This document shows, piece after piece, positions 45,632 through 56,113 of a stretch of DNA of 64,000 nucleotides. The notes beneath the pieces were generated by a model. The model was not told the DNA's origin. It saw only the letters and a program-made list of their open reading frames with translations, and did not search any database. The translations under genes were made by a program, and so were the position numbers. How positions within the stretch are numbered: the first letter of the stretch is position 1; each line of letters starts with the position of its first letter. This DNA is from Pacificispira spongiicola (GTDB taxonomy: Bacteria > Pseudomonadota > Alphaproteobacteria > UBA8366 > Aestuariispiraceae), in assembly GCF_012926505.1 (NCBI RefSeq), contig NZ_JABBNT010000002.1:744001-808000 (forward strand), in the 5' to 3' direction.

Positions 45632-45844
45632 GGGACCGGCCTCCTCGCTTGGTCTCTCGGATTTAACCGGTATGACGCTGGATAGCGGCGGACAGACGGG
45701 CGGGACACGGCGTTCCCAGGGAAGATTTACGGCAAAACAAGGGCAACGGAGCCTGTTACCGTCCACGCGCGCTCAAAGTGCTAGCGCCGGGACCGCGCTG
45801 GTTTATACTTGCCTGATATTCTCATAGCCTTTGGGGGGCATGAC

Positions 45845-46600
45845 ATGATTACGCGTTTACTAAGTTCAATCATCGCACTTGGTTTCGTTTTGCTTGCATC
45901 CTCCGGCCCGACAAGGGCCGTCGAACTGGTCACTGGAAACAATTACTTTCCGTATACGGATGAGCGAATTCCCGGCGGCGGCATTTCCACCATCATCGTG
46001 AAAGCCGCCTTTGAGCGCATGGGACAACCCGCGAATGTGACCTTCGCCTCCTGGGACGATGGTTATGCGGGAACGCGGGACGGCAAATATCTGGCGACCT
46101 TCCCCTATATCAAAACCGCCGACCGGGTGGAGGAATTCCTATATTCCGAAAAGCTGTTTTCCGTGCGCCCGCATATCTTCATCAATTATCAGATCGCCCT
46201 GCAATTGGAGGAACCGGAAGACCTGATCGGCCGGACGCTGTGTGTGCCAAAAGGCTGGACGATCGACAATTACCTGAAAAAAATCGCGGATGCCGGCCAG
46301 TTGAAGGTCTATAACGAAACCACGTTGGTCGGGTGCTTCCAACTGCTGTATCAGACCCGCGTCGATGCCGTGTCGATTGACCGGCTGTTGGGAACGGCCG
46401 CAGCGAAATCGGTCAAGAACGGTGCTTGGTTCAAGGTTCGACGCCTGACCAATTCTTCCAGTTCGAACTATCTGATGATTTCCAAGTCGACACCGAACGC
46501 CCAGGAATGGATCGAGAAGTTCAACGCGACCTTGGATTCCCTGCGTCGGGACGGGACAATTTCACGCCTGACGAAGGAATTCTACGCGGTCTATCCATAA
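45845..46600 (+). CDS. Periplasmic solute-binding-like protein (SBP_bac_3 type)
   Basis: This 251-residue protein has a signal peptide (first ~24 residues, cleavage near TRA-VEL) and a type II periplasmic-binding fold: VTGNNYFPYTDERIPGGGISTIIVKAAFERMG at the start, DLIGRTLCVPKGW in the hinge region and a closing RDGTISRLTKEFY typical of amino-acid-binding proteins. No ABC permease or ATPase gene is nearby, so it may feed a distant transporter or act as a sensor input. GGGGGG lies nine bases before the ATG. Ligand unknown. Confidence 0.82.
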   Translation: MITRLLSSIIALGFVLLASSGPTRAVELVTGNNYFPYTDERIPGGGISTIIVKAAFERMGQPANVTFASWDDGYAGTRDGKYLATFPYIKTADRVEEFLYSEKLFSVRPHIFINYQIALQLEEPEDLIGRTLCVPKGWTIDNYLKKIADAGQLKVYNETTLVGCFQLLYQTRVDAVSIDRLLGTAAAKSVKNGAWFKVRRLTNSSSSNYLMISKSTPNAQEWIEKFNATLDSLRRDGTISRLTKEFYAVYP

Positions 46601-46651
46601 CACCGTCTTTGGAGCGTGGGACGGCCCGTTTTCACCGAAAAACCGGCATAG

Positions 46652-47941
<1,290 letters not shown>

Positions 47942-47963
47942 GGCATAGCCTACCCTAGTTTCG

Positions 47964-47999
47964 AAAGGGGGAGACGGTATCTGCCGCCGCCCCCTTTTT
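47964..47999 (+). terminator. Intrinsic terminator of aatA
   Basis: AAAGGGGG (47964-47971) pairs with CCCCCTTT (47990-47997) with an inner CGG/CCG pairing, and the T-run continues to 47999. It sits directly against the stop codon of the convergent PAS-like gene. Confidence 0.8.
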
Positions 48000-48550
48000 C
48001 ATGCGGGCAGCGATGTATCGTACAGCATGAACAGCAAAATCCGATCGACGCCCGTCGCCGTTCGAACCGGGTATAGAAAGCGTAGATAGCGCACCCAATT
48101 CATATCGGAAATCGTGACCTGCCCGGTACTGGCCCGAGGGTGGCCTTCCTTCAGGGTCGTTTCATATTCCGTCAGGATCCAATTCATCGCCGGGCCTACC
48201 AAGACCTGACGCAGACTGATGCCCCTAAGGCTCCGTTTCGCGATCGTGTTGATGCTTTCCCCGACAAAGCGATAAACGAAATCCGGCTCCCCGGCCTCCG
48301 TCTCGATTCGGTCCAACGTGGCGATCGCGGGCATCCAATAGGCAAAGGATGTGATGTCGAATCGTGACCAGTCGACCACGCCGTCATCTGCCATGGCCAT
48401 GACCGTTTCATGCGCCTTCGTGAAGCCGCCAAGTGTCATTGCCTCCTGAAAATCAAGGGAAACCGGCATCTTCCGGCTCATCGCATCAGCAGGAATCTTT
48501 GTCGGATCGCTGTCGCGCGCGACGATGAAGTTCAGATCGGCGGAGAACAT
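47999..48550 (-). CDS. PAS_5-like sensor domain protein
   Basis: This 183-residue cytoplasmic protein looks like the PAS-type domains (PAS_5/DUF1488-neighbour group) that are abundant in Rhodospirillales. The centre FVYRFVGESINTIAKRSLRGISL and the late WVRYLRFLYPVRT...ILLFMLYD show the strand-helix order of a PAS domain: a ligand-pocket strand, a helix with the GxS/L turn, and two closing strands. No output domain is attached. A second, diverged protein of this type lies at 58606-59175. Ligand and partner are unknown. Confidence 0.7.
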   Translation of the reverse strand: MFSADLNFIVARDSDPTKIPADAMSRKMPVSLDFQEAMTLGGFTKAHETVMAMADDGVVDWSRFDITSFAYWMPAIATLDRIETEAGEPDFVYRFVGESINTIAKRSLRGISLRQVLVGPAMNWILTEYETTLKEGHPRASTGQVTISDMNWVRYLRFLYPVRTATGVDRILLFMLYDTSLPA

Positions 48551-48655
48551 GGTTCCATGATATGTATTTTATCGGAGGGGTTGCCAGTGCAATCTAGCGG
48601 TTATCAAGATCGCAATGACGATTAAGGTTACAGCAGGGTATCGGAGAGAAACCAC

Positions 48656-48820
48656 ATGGACATCATTCGCATCATCATCGCCCTTTTCATTCCGCCGCTC
48701 GCCGCCTTTCTGACGGTCGGTATCGGCGTTCACTTCTGGCTGAACATCCTTTTGACCATTCTGGGTTTCCTGCCCGGCGTCGTGCACGCGCTTTGGCTGG
48801 TTCTGCGCAAGAACGCCTGA
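48656..48820 (+). CDS. YqaE/Pmp3-type small membrane protein
   Basis: This 54-residue protein has two membrane helices joined by a short loop: IIIALFIPPLAAFLTVG and FWLNILLTILGFLPGVVHALW, with the family PP and the GFLPGVVHA signature of the YqaE/Pmp3/UPF0057 group. Such proteins influence membrane potential and salt or cold tolerance in yeast and plants; the bacterial role is unclear. CGGAGAGAA precedes the ATG. The gene is divergent from the PAS-like gene and is followed by a strong hairpin. Confidence 0.88.
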   Translation: MDIIRIIIALFIPPLAAFLTVGIGVHFWLNILLTILGFLPGVVHALWLVLRKNA

Positions 48821-48841
48821 CGTTTTTCGACCGGAAATTAA

Positions 48842-48875
48842 AAAGGGGCGTGCCAGGAAACCGGCACGCCCCTTT
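48842..48875. terminator. Bidirectional terminator between yqaE-like and hupE-like genes
   Basis: AAAGGGGCGTGCC (48842-48854) and GGCACGCCCCTTT (48863-48875) form a perfect 13-bp stem with an 8-base loop. On the minus strand it is followed by TTAATTT after five T's in all, suiting the hupE-like gene; it also closes the short + strand gene. Confidence 0.88.
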
Positions 48876-48896
48876 CCGTTATTCCGTTACGCGCGA

Positions 48897-49478
48897 TCAG
48901 GCGACGGCCAGCGCCAGACCGGCCGTGGCGATGCCCGCCCCGCCGAAGCGCAGCATGGTTTCGCTGCCCAGCACGGACACCATACGGGTCAGGGCGATGC
49001 CCGCGACATGCAGCAGCGCCGTCGCGGCGACGAAGCCAAGACCATATTCCAGGCCGCTGACGCTCAACGGCATTTCCGTACCGTGGGCATGCCCGTGGAA
49101 GACCGCCAGCGCACCGACCAGCAACGCCGACGCGGCGACCGGCATATGACGGCCCAGGGCGATGACGAAGCCCAGCAGAATGACGGACCCGACAATGCCG
49201 ACTTCCACGAAAGGCAGCGGTATGCCGCCGATGGAGGCGGCGGCCCCGACAATCATCATGCCGACGAAAGCCAACGGCAGCAGGTACAGCGCACGGCCGC
49301 CCTGCTGTGCGGCCAGGATACCGACGGCAATCATCGCCAGCAGGTGATCGGCGCCCCCCATCGGGTGACCGAAACCGGTTCCCAGACCGGTCGCACCGGT
49401 CGCGCCGGTATGCGCGAAAGCCGGCGTCGCGGCGAGAAGGATGGCGGCGATGGGAGCATAATTGCGAAGTTTGGTCAT
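48897..49478 (-). CDS. HupE/UreJ family putative nickel/cobalt transporter
   Basis: This 193-residue protein has a signal peptide (ending PAFAHTG, leaving an N-terminal His in the periplasm) and about six helices with the family motif GFGHPMGGADHLLAM near residue 40 and FHGHAHGTEMP near 125. HupE/UreJ proteins take up Ni2+ (or Co2+) for hydrogenase, urease or cobalamin synthesis. No such cluster is in the window, so the metal user is elsewhere. The initial Ala-Thr-Gly repeats (TGATGATGLGTG) are low complexity. Confidence 0.92.
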   Translation of the reverse strand: MTKLRNYAPIAAILLAATPAFAHTGATGATGLGTGFGHPMGGADHLLAMIAVGILAAQQGGRALYLLPLAFVGMMIVGAAASIGGIPLPFVEVGIVGSVILLGFVIALGRHMPVAASALLVGALAVFHGHAHGTEMPLSVSGLEYGLGFVAATALLHVAGIALTRMVSVLGSETMLRFGGAGIATAGLALAVA

Positions 49479-49564
49479 GAGGCCCCTGCTTTCAGGTTTT
49501 GTCGGGATGAATCCATTGCAGGCAGATTACCGCAGTTTCCTCCTCTTGCAATCTCCCGCACTGC

Positions 49565-49586
49565 AAAAAAAAATGTAAAAATTTAC
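49565..49586 (-). terminator. Possible terminator of the EamA permease gene
   Basis: On the minus strand a short stem (GTAAA with TTTAC, 2-base loop, so realistically 4 bp) is followed by an A and nine T's. The T-run is striking but the stem is weak; confidence is low. Confidence 0.35.
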
Positions 49587-50485
49587 GGCATTCGCGCATG
49601 ACGCGGCGCAACAATCAGGCGGTGGCGGACCCGTTCGCGATAGAAGGAATACAATCCCATCGCAATGACGACGGCGCTGCCCAGCAGGGTCCAATTGTCC
49701 GGGAACTGCCCGAAAACCAGGAATCCCAACAGAATGGCCCAAATCATCGCGGTGTATCGGAACGGGGCGACAAAGGCGATTTCCCCGACCCGCATCGTCA
49801 TCACACTGGACAGATACCCAATGACAAGAAACACCGTCGATCCTGCCAGGGCTGTCAATTGAGGCGCCTGAACGGGGTGCCAATCGCTGAACGGCACCGC
49901 CAACGCCCCGATGGTCGTCACCGCGATCGATGTCATCAGCGCTGCGAAAATCGATGGAACCTTGCTTCCCAACCGACGGGTCGACAGATCGCGCAGAACA
50001 ACGAACCCCACTGACAGCAAGGCGAAGGTCGCGAAACTGTTGAACCCTTCCGTGCCCGGCCGCACGATGATCAGCACACCGGTGAAACCGATCGCGATCG
50101 CCGACAAGCGACGCCAACCGACGCTTTCCCGCAGGAAGACCGCGGCGCCCAAGGTTACCGCCAGCGGCAGAGCCTGGAGGATCGCCGTCACATTGGCCAA
50201 CGGCATGTTGAACAAGGCTGTCAGGAAACTCATCGTCGCGCCGATTTCCCCAATCAGACGCAGGGCCATAACGCCGATATCCCGACGTTCCAGAGAGACG
50301 AAAAGCTGCCCCCGAAAATGGGCGATCACGATCAGGGCGGCAGTCGCCATAATCCCGCGCAGAAAGAGAATCTGAAACAGCCCCAAATCCGACGATACGA
50401 GCTTCACCAGCGTATCGTTCGACACGAAAGCGGCCATGCTGATCGCCATCAGGGCGGCACCGCGGATATTGTCGGACAGAACCAT
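49583..50485 (-). CDS. EamA/RhaT-type DMT permease
   Basis: This is a second ten-helix DMT permease, 300 residues from the ATG at 50485. It has two EamA repeats (about 10-135 and 150-285), with NDTLVKLVSSDLGLFQILFLRG at the start and the late VAPFRYTAMIWAILLGFLVFGQFPD typical of this alphaproteobacterial subgroup. In-frame ATGs at 50506 and 50539 are possible, but homologous permeases usually begin near SDNIRGAALM, which supports 50485. Substrate unknown. It is divergent from pdxJ. Confidence 0.88.
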   Translation of the reverse strand: MVLSDNIRGAALMAISMAAFVSNDTLVKLVSSDLGLFQILFLRGIMATAALIVIAHFRGQLFVSLERRDIGVMALRLIGEIGATMSFLTALFNMPLANVTAILQALPLAVTLGAAVFLRESVGWRRLSAIAIGFTGVLIIVRPGTEGFNSFATFALLSVGFVVLRDLSTRRLGSKVPSIFAALMTSIAVTTIGALAVPFSDWHPVQAPQLTALAGSTVFLVIGYLSSVMTMRVGEIAFVAPFRYTAMIWAILLGFLVFGQFPDNWTLLGSAVVIAMGLYSFYRERVRHRLIVAPRHARMP

Positions 50486-50647
50486 AGGATGCTTATCCGG
50501 CATCCCGTAACACTTGAACAGGAAAATTCGCTCAACCACGGCGGAATATCGGTCCTGAGACTTTTTATCAAAATGGCCCTGTCGGAATGATGGTCACAGC
50601 CAATATGTTAAGGCCAATTGAGAGTTCTGACGAAAGGAAGCCGTGTT

Positions 50648-51439
50648 ATGAAACGGCAAGATACGAAACTGTCGATCAACCTGAACAAGGTTGCGCTGCT
50701 GCGTAATCAGCGGCATGTCGGCTATCCCGATCCCGTTCTGGCGGGACGGACGGTACTGGAAGCGGGCGCCCATGGCCTGACGGTGCATCCGCGCCCCGAC
50801 GAACGCCACATCCGCAAGACGGACGTCACAGCCCTGGCCGCCCTGGCGCGGGAAGACCGCTGGAAGGCCAAAGGCGTCGAATTCAATATCGAAGGCAATC
50901 CGTTCGACGACTATCTGTCGATCGTCGACCGGACGCGTCCAGATCAGGCGACCCTCGTCCCGGATTCGCCGGATGCCGCGACCTCCGACAATGGCTGGGA
51001 CGTTTTTGCCGAAGAAGGTCGCCTGCGCCAGGTGATCGCCACACTGAAAGGCCTGGGCTGCCGGGTATCGCTGTTCATGAACGCGACGGACGACCCGGAA
51101 CCGGCGATGCGCAAGGCCGCCAATCTGGGCGCCGACCGCGTCGAACTCTATACCGGTCCCTATGCGGATGCGTTTAGTACGCGCGATCGCGATGCCGTGC
51201 TGGCCCGGTATGTCAAAACGGCGGAAGCGGCCGTTGCCGCGGGCCTGCTGATCAATGCCGGGCACGACCTGACGACGGAAAATCTGCCCGCCCTGGTACG
51301 CGCCCTACCCCGCCTCGACGAGGTATCCATCGGTCACGCCTTTACGTCCGACGCGTTATGGATGGGGCTCGATGGCGCGGTTAAGGCGTATCTGGACGCC
51401 TTGCGTCCGGCGGCAGGCGCGAGTAGCGAGGCGGCCTGA
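50648..51439 (+). CDS. pdxJ: Pyridoxine 5'-phosphate synthase
   Basis: PdxJ condenses 1-deoxyxylulose-5-phosphate with 3-amino-2-oxopropyl phosphate to form the vitamin B6 ring. The 263-residue TIM barrel opens with LSINLNKVALLRNQRHVGYPDP, and contains AHGLTVHPRPDERHI (catalytic His), EFNIEG and the closing HDLTTENLPAL ... EVSIGHAFTSDALW. AAGGAAG stands eight bases before the ATG. It provides PLP for gcvP, aatA and others. pdxA and acpS, its frequent neighbours, are not adjacent. Confidence 0.95.
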   Translation: MKRQDTKLSINLNKVALLRNQRHVGYPDPVLAGRTVLEAGAHGLTVHPRPDERHIRKTDVTALAALAREDRWKAKGVEFNIEGNPFDDYLSIVDRTRPDQATLVPDSPDAATSDNGWDVFAEEGRLRQVIATLKGLGCRVSLFMNATDDPEPAMRKAANLGADRVELYTGPYADAFSTRDRDAVLARYVKTAEAAVAAGLLINAGHDLTTENLPALVRALPRLDEVSIGHAFTSDALWMGLDGAVKAYLDALRPAAGASSEAA

Positions 51440-51521
51440 CCGGCTCATTCACCTATTCGACCGCCCGTAGCGCCCCGATGTGGAGCCGAAAGAAGGTCGT
51501 CCGCCGAATACTGGTCGAGTT

Positions 51522-52697
51522 TTAGGCAAGAGCCGGACGCGTTTTGGGAAACCGCCGAACCAGGATCACGGCAAAGACGAAAGCGCCCGCCAACACCGCG
51601 AAGCCGATCAGGAAGGGCGATTCCGTGCCGAACGCCGTGAAGGCCGCCGCGCCCCAGGCAGGGCCCAGCACACGCGCCAGCGACTGGGCGCTTTGCGCAT
51701 TGCCCAGGGTTCCCCCCTTCATCGAGGGAGGCGCGACCTGACTTAACAGGCTCTGCATGGCCGGGCCATGCAATCCCATGCCCAGCGCCAATAGGCCCAT
51801 CGGCACCAGGATCCAGATCGGCGCGTCGACCATCAGCAGCGTCAACATGGTCAGGGCCAGGGTTCCGACCGCCAGCCCCACCGTCTTCGCCTCACCCAGT
51901 TTCGGCACAAGACGCCGGACGATCCCGCCCTGAACGATCACCGACACGATTCCGGAATAGGCCAGGAACATGCCGACCTCCCGCGCGCCGAGTCCGAAAC
52001 GGCTGGCCGCCCAGATCGCGAAGACGCCTTCCATCGCGGTGAAGACGATATGCACCGTGAAATGCAGCACCAACAGGCGCGAAATATCGGGGTGGGTCAG
52101 CACACTGGTCGCGAACCGCACGGTCGCGTCCTGAACATGGCGCTGCGGTTCCTTAACCCAGATCAGGGTCAACAGGACGCAGATCACCGCGCATCCCGCC
52201 GCCGCATAGGCGGGCAGCGCGAAATTCTCCGACCCGTGTCCGACGGCCCAGGCCCCCAAGGCCGGACCGATGGTGAAACCGATGCCGAAGCTCGCGCCCA
52301 GGAAGCCCATGCCCTTCGCGCGATCCTGTTCCGACGTCACGTCGGCGATGAACGCGGCGGAGGTCGCGAACCATCCCGCCGCCAAACCGGCCAGGACGCG
52401 GCTACCGTACAACGCCACCAAGGTATCGACATTCGCCAACCACAGATAGGACAGCATCGTCAACCCGGCGGAGGCGAGCAGAACCGGCTTGCGCCCGATC
52501 CGGTCAGACAGCCAGCCCCAGATGGGCGTGCTGATCACGGCGGCGGCGGAAAAGGCGGAAAAAATATAGGGGGCATGCCCCTTCTCTCCGCCCAGGGCCT
52601 CCACCTGAAACGGCAATACGGGCACGATCATGCCCAGACCGACGATGCTGAAGATCGTTGCCAGAATAAGGGGCAGAAGCGGGCGGGATGACGTCAT
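51522..52697 (-). CDS. MFS efflux transporter (TetA-like)
   Basis: This 391-residue protein has twelve helices and the major-facilitator motif A as GWLSDRIGRKPVLL near residue 63, with GRVLAGLAAGWFATSAAFIADVT and GFLGASFGIGFTIGPALGAW (motif C-like, antiporter class) further on. Such TetA-like drug:H+ antiporters expel antibiotics or metabolites; substrate is unknown and there is no TetR gene beside it. It lies downstream of mutL on the same strand with a 90-bp gap. Confidence 0.88.
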   Translation of the reverse strand: MTSSRPLLPLILATIFSIVGLGMIVPVLPFQVEALGGEKGHAPYIFSAFSAAAVISTPIWGWLSDRIGRKPVLLASAGLTMLSYLWLANVDTLVALYGSRVLAGLAAGWFATSAAFIADVTSEQDRAKGMGFLGASFGIGFTIGPALGAWAVGHGSENFALPAYAAAGCAVICVLLTLIWVKEPQRHVQDATVRFATSVLTHPDISRLLVLHFTVHIVFTAMEGVFAIWAASRFGLGAREVGMFLAYSGIVSVIVQGGIVRRLVPKLGEAKTVGLAVGTLALTMLTLLMVDAPIWILVPMGLLALGMGLHGPAMQSLLSQVAPPSMKGGTLGNAQSAQSLARVLGPAWGAAAFTAFGTESPFLIGFAVLAGAFVFAVILVRRFPKTRPALA

Positions 52698-52787
52698 GTG
52701 CGATAGGCCGTGCAGGATAGAAACGGAAAAACTGGCCGGGACTATACCGATTTTGCCGGAAGCCGCACGCCCTAAGGCCGGGCAGAC

Positions 52788-54671
52788 CTATCGGCGGCCG
52801 AACAGCTTCTCGATATCCGCCAGTTTCAATTCGACATAGGTCGGGCGACCGTGATTGCACTGACCGGAATGCGGTGTCGCTTCCATCTGGCGCAACAGGG
52901 CATTCATTTCATCCGTGTTCAACCGCCGCCCGGCACGGACCGACCCGTGGCAGGCCATGGTGCCGCACACCTCCTCCAATTTTTCCTTCAAGGAGAAAGC
53001 GCCGCCCAGATCCTCCAACTCGTCCGCCAAATCGCGGATCAGGCCCGGCGCATCGACCTTGCCCAGCAGCGCGGGCGTTTCACGCACCGCGACCGCGCCG
53101 GGGCCGAAACTTTCGATCACCAGCCCCAATTGCGCCAGTTCTTCCGCCCGCTCCAGCACACGGTCCGCAGCCCGTTCGTCCAATTCCACGATTTCCGGGA
53201 TCAACAGCCCCTGACGCGGCACGCCGCCCGCATCCATCGCCTGTTTCATCCGTTCGTAGACGAGGCGTTCATGCGCCGCATGCTGATCGACGATAACGAT
53301 CCCGGTATCGGTCTGGGCGACGATATAGGTCGCATGCAACTGCGCCCGCGCCGCGCCCAACGGATAGGACGGCGCGTCCGACACTTCGCCGGTTTCGGGA
53401 TCGACGGTCTCCCCCATCCCGGACGGTGCGGCGGGTTCAAATCCCCCCGTCAGCGTATGCGGGGCTTGAAAATCGTAGGCGGCGGCGGACAGGCCCGGCG
53501 ATGGCCGCGATATCGGCGGATAGGATGGACGATACGCATAGCCGCCGGTGAAGCTTGTCTGCTGCGGCAGGCTGTTCGCCCCTTCCGGCTGAAACGATCC
53601 CAGTGCCTGCATGGATACGGTGGTCGACGCACGATGTCCCGCCCCGGCCAGTGCGTGTTTGAGCGCGCTGACGATCAGGCCGCGCACCATGCCCGGTTCT
53701 CGGAAGCGCACCTCCGTCTTCGCCGGGTGCACATTGACGTCGACCGCACGCGGTTCGCATTCCAGGAACAGCGCCAGAAGCGGGTGCCGATCCCTGGCCA
53801 GAAAATCCTGATAGGCAGCCCGAACGGCACCGATCAACTGCTTGTCGCGGACCGGACGGCCATTCACGAACAGGAATTGCATCGCCGCGTTGCCCCGGTT
53901 CAGCGTCGGCACCCCGGCATAACCGGTGAGGCGAAACCCTTCCCGTTCAGCATCGATGGGCAACGCGTTTTCCCGGAATTCCCGCCCCATGATCGCGCCC
54001 AGACGGGCAAGGCGCAGGTCCAGCAGTTCGCCCTGATCGGCGGACAACTTGAGTTTTTCCCGGCCGTCGTCCGTCAGCGAAAAGCCGATATCCGGATGCG
54101 CCATGGCCAGCCGCGTGACGACATCCTGCACCGCGCCGCTTTCCGACCGCGCGCTGCGCAGGAATTTCAGGCGCGCCGGGGTGCTGTAAAACAGGTCGCG
54201 CACTTCCACCACAGTGCCTTGCGCCCCGGCGGCGGGTTTCGGATCGACGATGCGCCCACCTTCGATTTCGATGCGCCAGGCTTCTTCCGCGTCGCGCGGG
54301 CGGCTGGTGATCGCCATCCGGCTGACCGACCCGATGGACGGCAAGGCCTCCCCCCGGAAGCCCAGCGTCGTGATATGGAACAGGTCCTCGTCCGGCAGCT
54401 TGGACGTCGCGTGCCGTTCGACGGCCAACCGCAAATCGTCCGGCGTCATGCCGCGTCCGTTGTCGGCGATGGATATCAACGCCCGCCCGCCGTCACGGAT
54501 TGTCACATCGACGCGGGTCGCCCCGGCATCCAGGGCGTTTTCAACCAATTCCTTGACCGCGCTGGCCGGTCGTTCAACGACCTCCCCCGCCGCGATTTGG
54601 TTTACCAAAGTTTCCGGCAACCGCCGGATATGCGCCGTCCTGGGGTCCGCTTGCGTTTCCCGCAAGTTCAT
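52788..54671 (-). CDS. mutL: DNA mismatch repair protein MutL
   Basis: MutL couples mismatch recognition by MutS to strand removal. The 627-residue protein has the GHL ATPase domain (about 1-330: [49 protein letters not shown]), a long variable linker, and a C-terminal domain with the endonuclease metal motif DQHA-x2-E-x4-E starting near residue 462 and [11 protein letters not shown] late in the chain. The motif indicates a MutL that nicks DNA itself, as in bacteria without MutH. Overlaps the pgi stop (ATGA). Confidence 0.96.
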   Translation of the reverse strand: MNLRETQADPRTAHIRRLPETLVNQIAAGEVVERPASAVKELVENALDAGATRVDVTIRDGGRALISIADNGRGMTPDDLRLAVERHATSKLPDEDLFHITTLGFRGEALPSIGSVSRMAITSRPRDAEEAWRIEIEGGRIVDPKPAAGAQGTVVEVRDLFYSTPARLKFLRSARSESGAVQDVVTRLAMAHPDIGFSLTDDGREKLKLSADQGELLDLRLARLGAIMGREFRENALPIDAEREGFRLTGYAGVPTLNRGNAAMQFLFVNGRPVRDKQLIGAVRAAYQDFLARDRHPLLALFLECEPRAVDVNVHPAKTEVRFREPGMVRGLIVSALKHALAGAGHRASTTVSMQALGSFQPEGANSLPQQTSFTGGYAYRPSYPPISRPSPGLSAAAYDFQAPHTLTGGFEPAAPSGMGETVDPETGEVSDAPSYPLGAARAQLHATYIVAQTDTGIVIVDQHAAHERLVYERMKQAMDAGGVPRQGLLIPEIVELDERAADRVLERAEELAQLGLVIESFGPGAVAVRETPALLGKVDAPGLIRDLADELEDLGGAFSLKEKLEEVCGTMACHGSVRAGRRLNTDEMNALLRQMEATPHSGQCNHGRPTYVELKLADIEKLFGRR

Positions 54672-56038
54672 GCCGGGTCTCCGCTATCCGCAAGATATTT
54701 GCGGATCAGGACCTTGCCTTCCTCAACGGCGGGTTGGTCGAAGGGATCGACCCCCATCAAATGCGCGGCGATCACGGTTTCCAGCATGAAATGCATCATC
54801 AGCGCGCCCATGGCGCTTTCGTCGATGCGGGTCATGTCGATTCGCCGCACCGGACGGCCGCGCCGCGCCAGCGTTTCCGCCGTCGCCCGGCGGGATGCCG
54901 CCATCAAATCACCCATGCTGCGGCCCGCCATATAGGCCAACCGCGGATCGTCGGCCAGGGCCGGATCGATGGGCAAGCCGTCCGTGTCGTTCGGGCCGCC
55001 CAGGACGGTAAACATCTTGTCCGCCGGACCGTCGAGCCATAGCTGAAGCTGGCTGTGCTGATCGACCGGGCCGGTGGCATAGACCGGGGTCGTACCCTGC
55101 CCGCCCTTGCCCAGGCTTTCGGCCCAGAGCTGACGATACCAACGCGCCAGGGAGCCGAGCCGGTCCGAATAAGCCAGCATGACAGACGCGCTGACCCCTC
55201 TTTTTTCAGTCAGCCCCACGGAAATCGCCGCGCCGACCGCCGCCGGACAGCGCGACGGATCGTCGATGGAGGCGAAGGCATGGTCCAGGACGCGGGACGC
55301 TCCCTTCCGCGTATCCGCCGCATCCAACCCGGCGATCATGGTCGGCAGCATCCCGACGACGCTCAACACCGAATAGCGGCCCCCGACCTTCGGGTCGTGA
55401 TCCAGGACCGGCAGGCCGTAACGCGCGCCCAGACGACGCAGGGGATTGTCCCCCGGTTCCGTAATCAAGGTGATGTGCCGCGCCAGTTCATCCGGCGTCA
55501 ACCGTTCCAGCACGACCGGCAGCAACGTCAGAAACTGCATCATGGTTTCCGTGGTACCGCCGGATTTGGAGATCACGACAATCCCGGTCGTTCGGTAATC
55601 CAAACGCCGGATCAAGCGGTCCCAGACAAAGGGGTCCACGTTGGTGATGATGTGCAGCTTGGGCGCGCCACGGACCTTGTCTTCGTCCTTATCCGCCATT
55701 TCGTAAAGCGCGCGTGAGCCCAGGGACGAGCCCCCGGTCCCCAGGATCAACACATCGTCGAAGCGGGATTGAAAATGGCGGGCGATGGGTTCCAGCATTT
55801 CCAGATCCTGCCGATCTTCCGGCAGGTTCAAAAACGGCATGGCCCCGGCATCGTAGGCCTTTTTAAGATCCGTCAGCGCGCCGCCGCTGCGCTGAACCAG
55901 ATCGGACAGATAATCGTCGTCCAATCCGCCGCTGCCGATACGCACGGCGCGGCAATCCTCGACATTCTGGGTATAGCCGAGGGTTGCGGATAGGGTCGGG
56001 TCGGTGTCGAAACGGTCGGGGCCGGAAGCTGTTTGCAT
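54668..56038 (-). CDS. pgi: Glucose-6-phosphate isomerase (short form)
   Basis: Pgi interconverts glucose-6-phosphate and fructose-6-phosphate. At 456 residues it is the short bacterial form rather than the ~550-residue E. coli type. Visible are the sugar-phosphate sites [13 protein letters not shown] and [22 protein letters not shown] and the late [12 protein letters not shown]. The end of the gene overlaps mutL by 4 bases. It is divergent from the MscS-type channel gene with 75 bp between the starts. Confidence 0.93.
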   Translation of the reverse strand: MQTASGPDRFDTDPTLSATLGYTQNVEDCRAVRIGSGGLDDDYLSDLVQRSGGALTDLKKAYDAGAMPFLNLPEDRQDLEMLEPIARHFQSRFDDVLILGTGGSSLGSRALYEMADKDEDKVRGAPKLHIITNVDPFVWDRLIRRLDYRTTGIVVISKSGGTTETMMQFLTLLPVVLERLTPDELARHITLITEPGDNPLRRLGARYGLPVLDHDPKVGGRYSVLSVVGMLPTMIAGLDAADTRKGASRVLDHAFASIDDPSRCPAAVGAAISVGLTEKRGVSASVMLAYSDRLGSLARWYRQLWAESLGKGGQGTTPVYATGPVDQHSQLQLWLDGPADKMFTVLGGPNDTDGLPIDPALADDPRLAYMAGRSMGDLMAASRRATAETLARRGRPVRRIDMTRIDESAMGALMMHFMLETVIAAHLMGVDPFDQPAVEEGKVLIRKYLADSGDPA

Positions 56039-56113
56039 GCCGTGTTCTTACCGAAGCACTGTGCTACAGTCCATCCCGCATCCAGTTTGATTGGCAACTC
56101 GTTGAGACTCTTG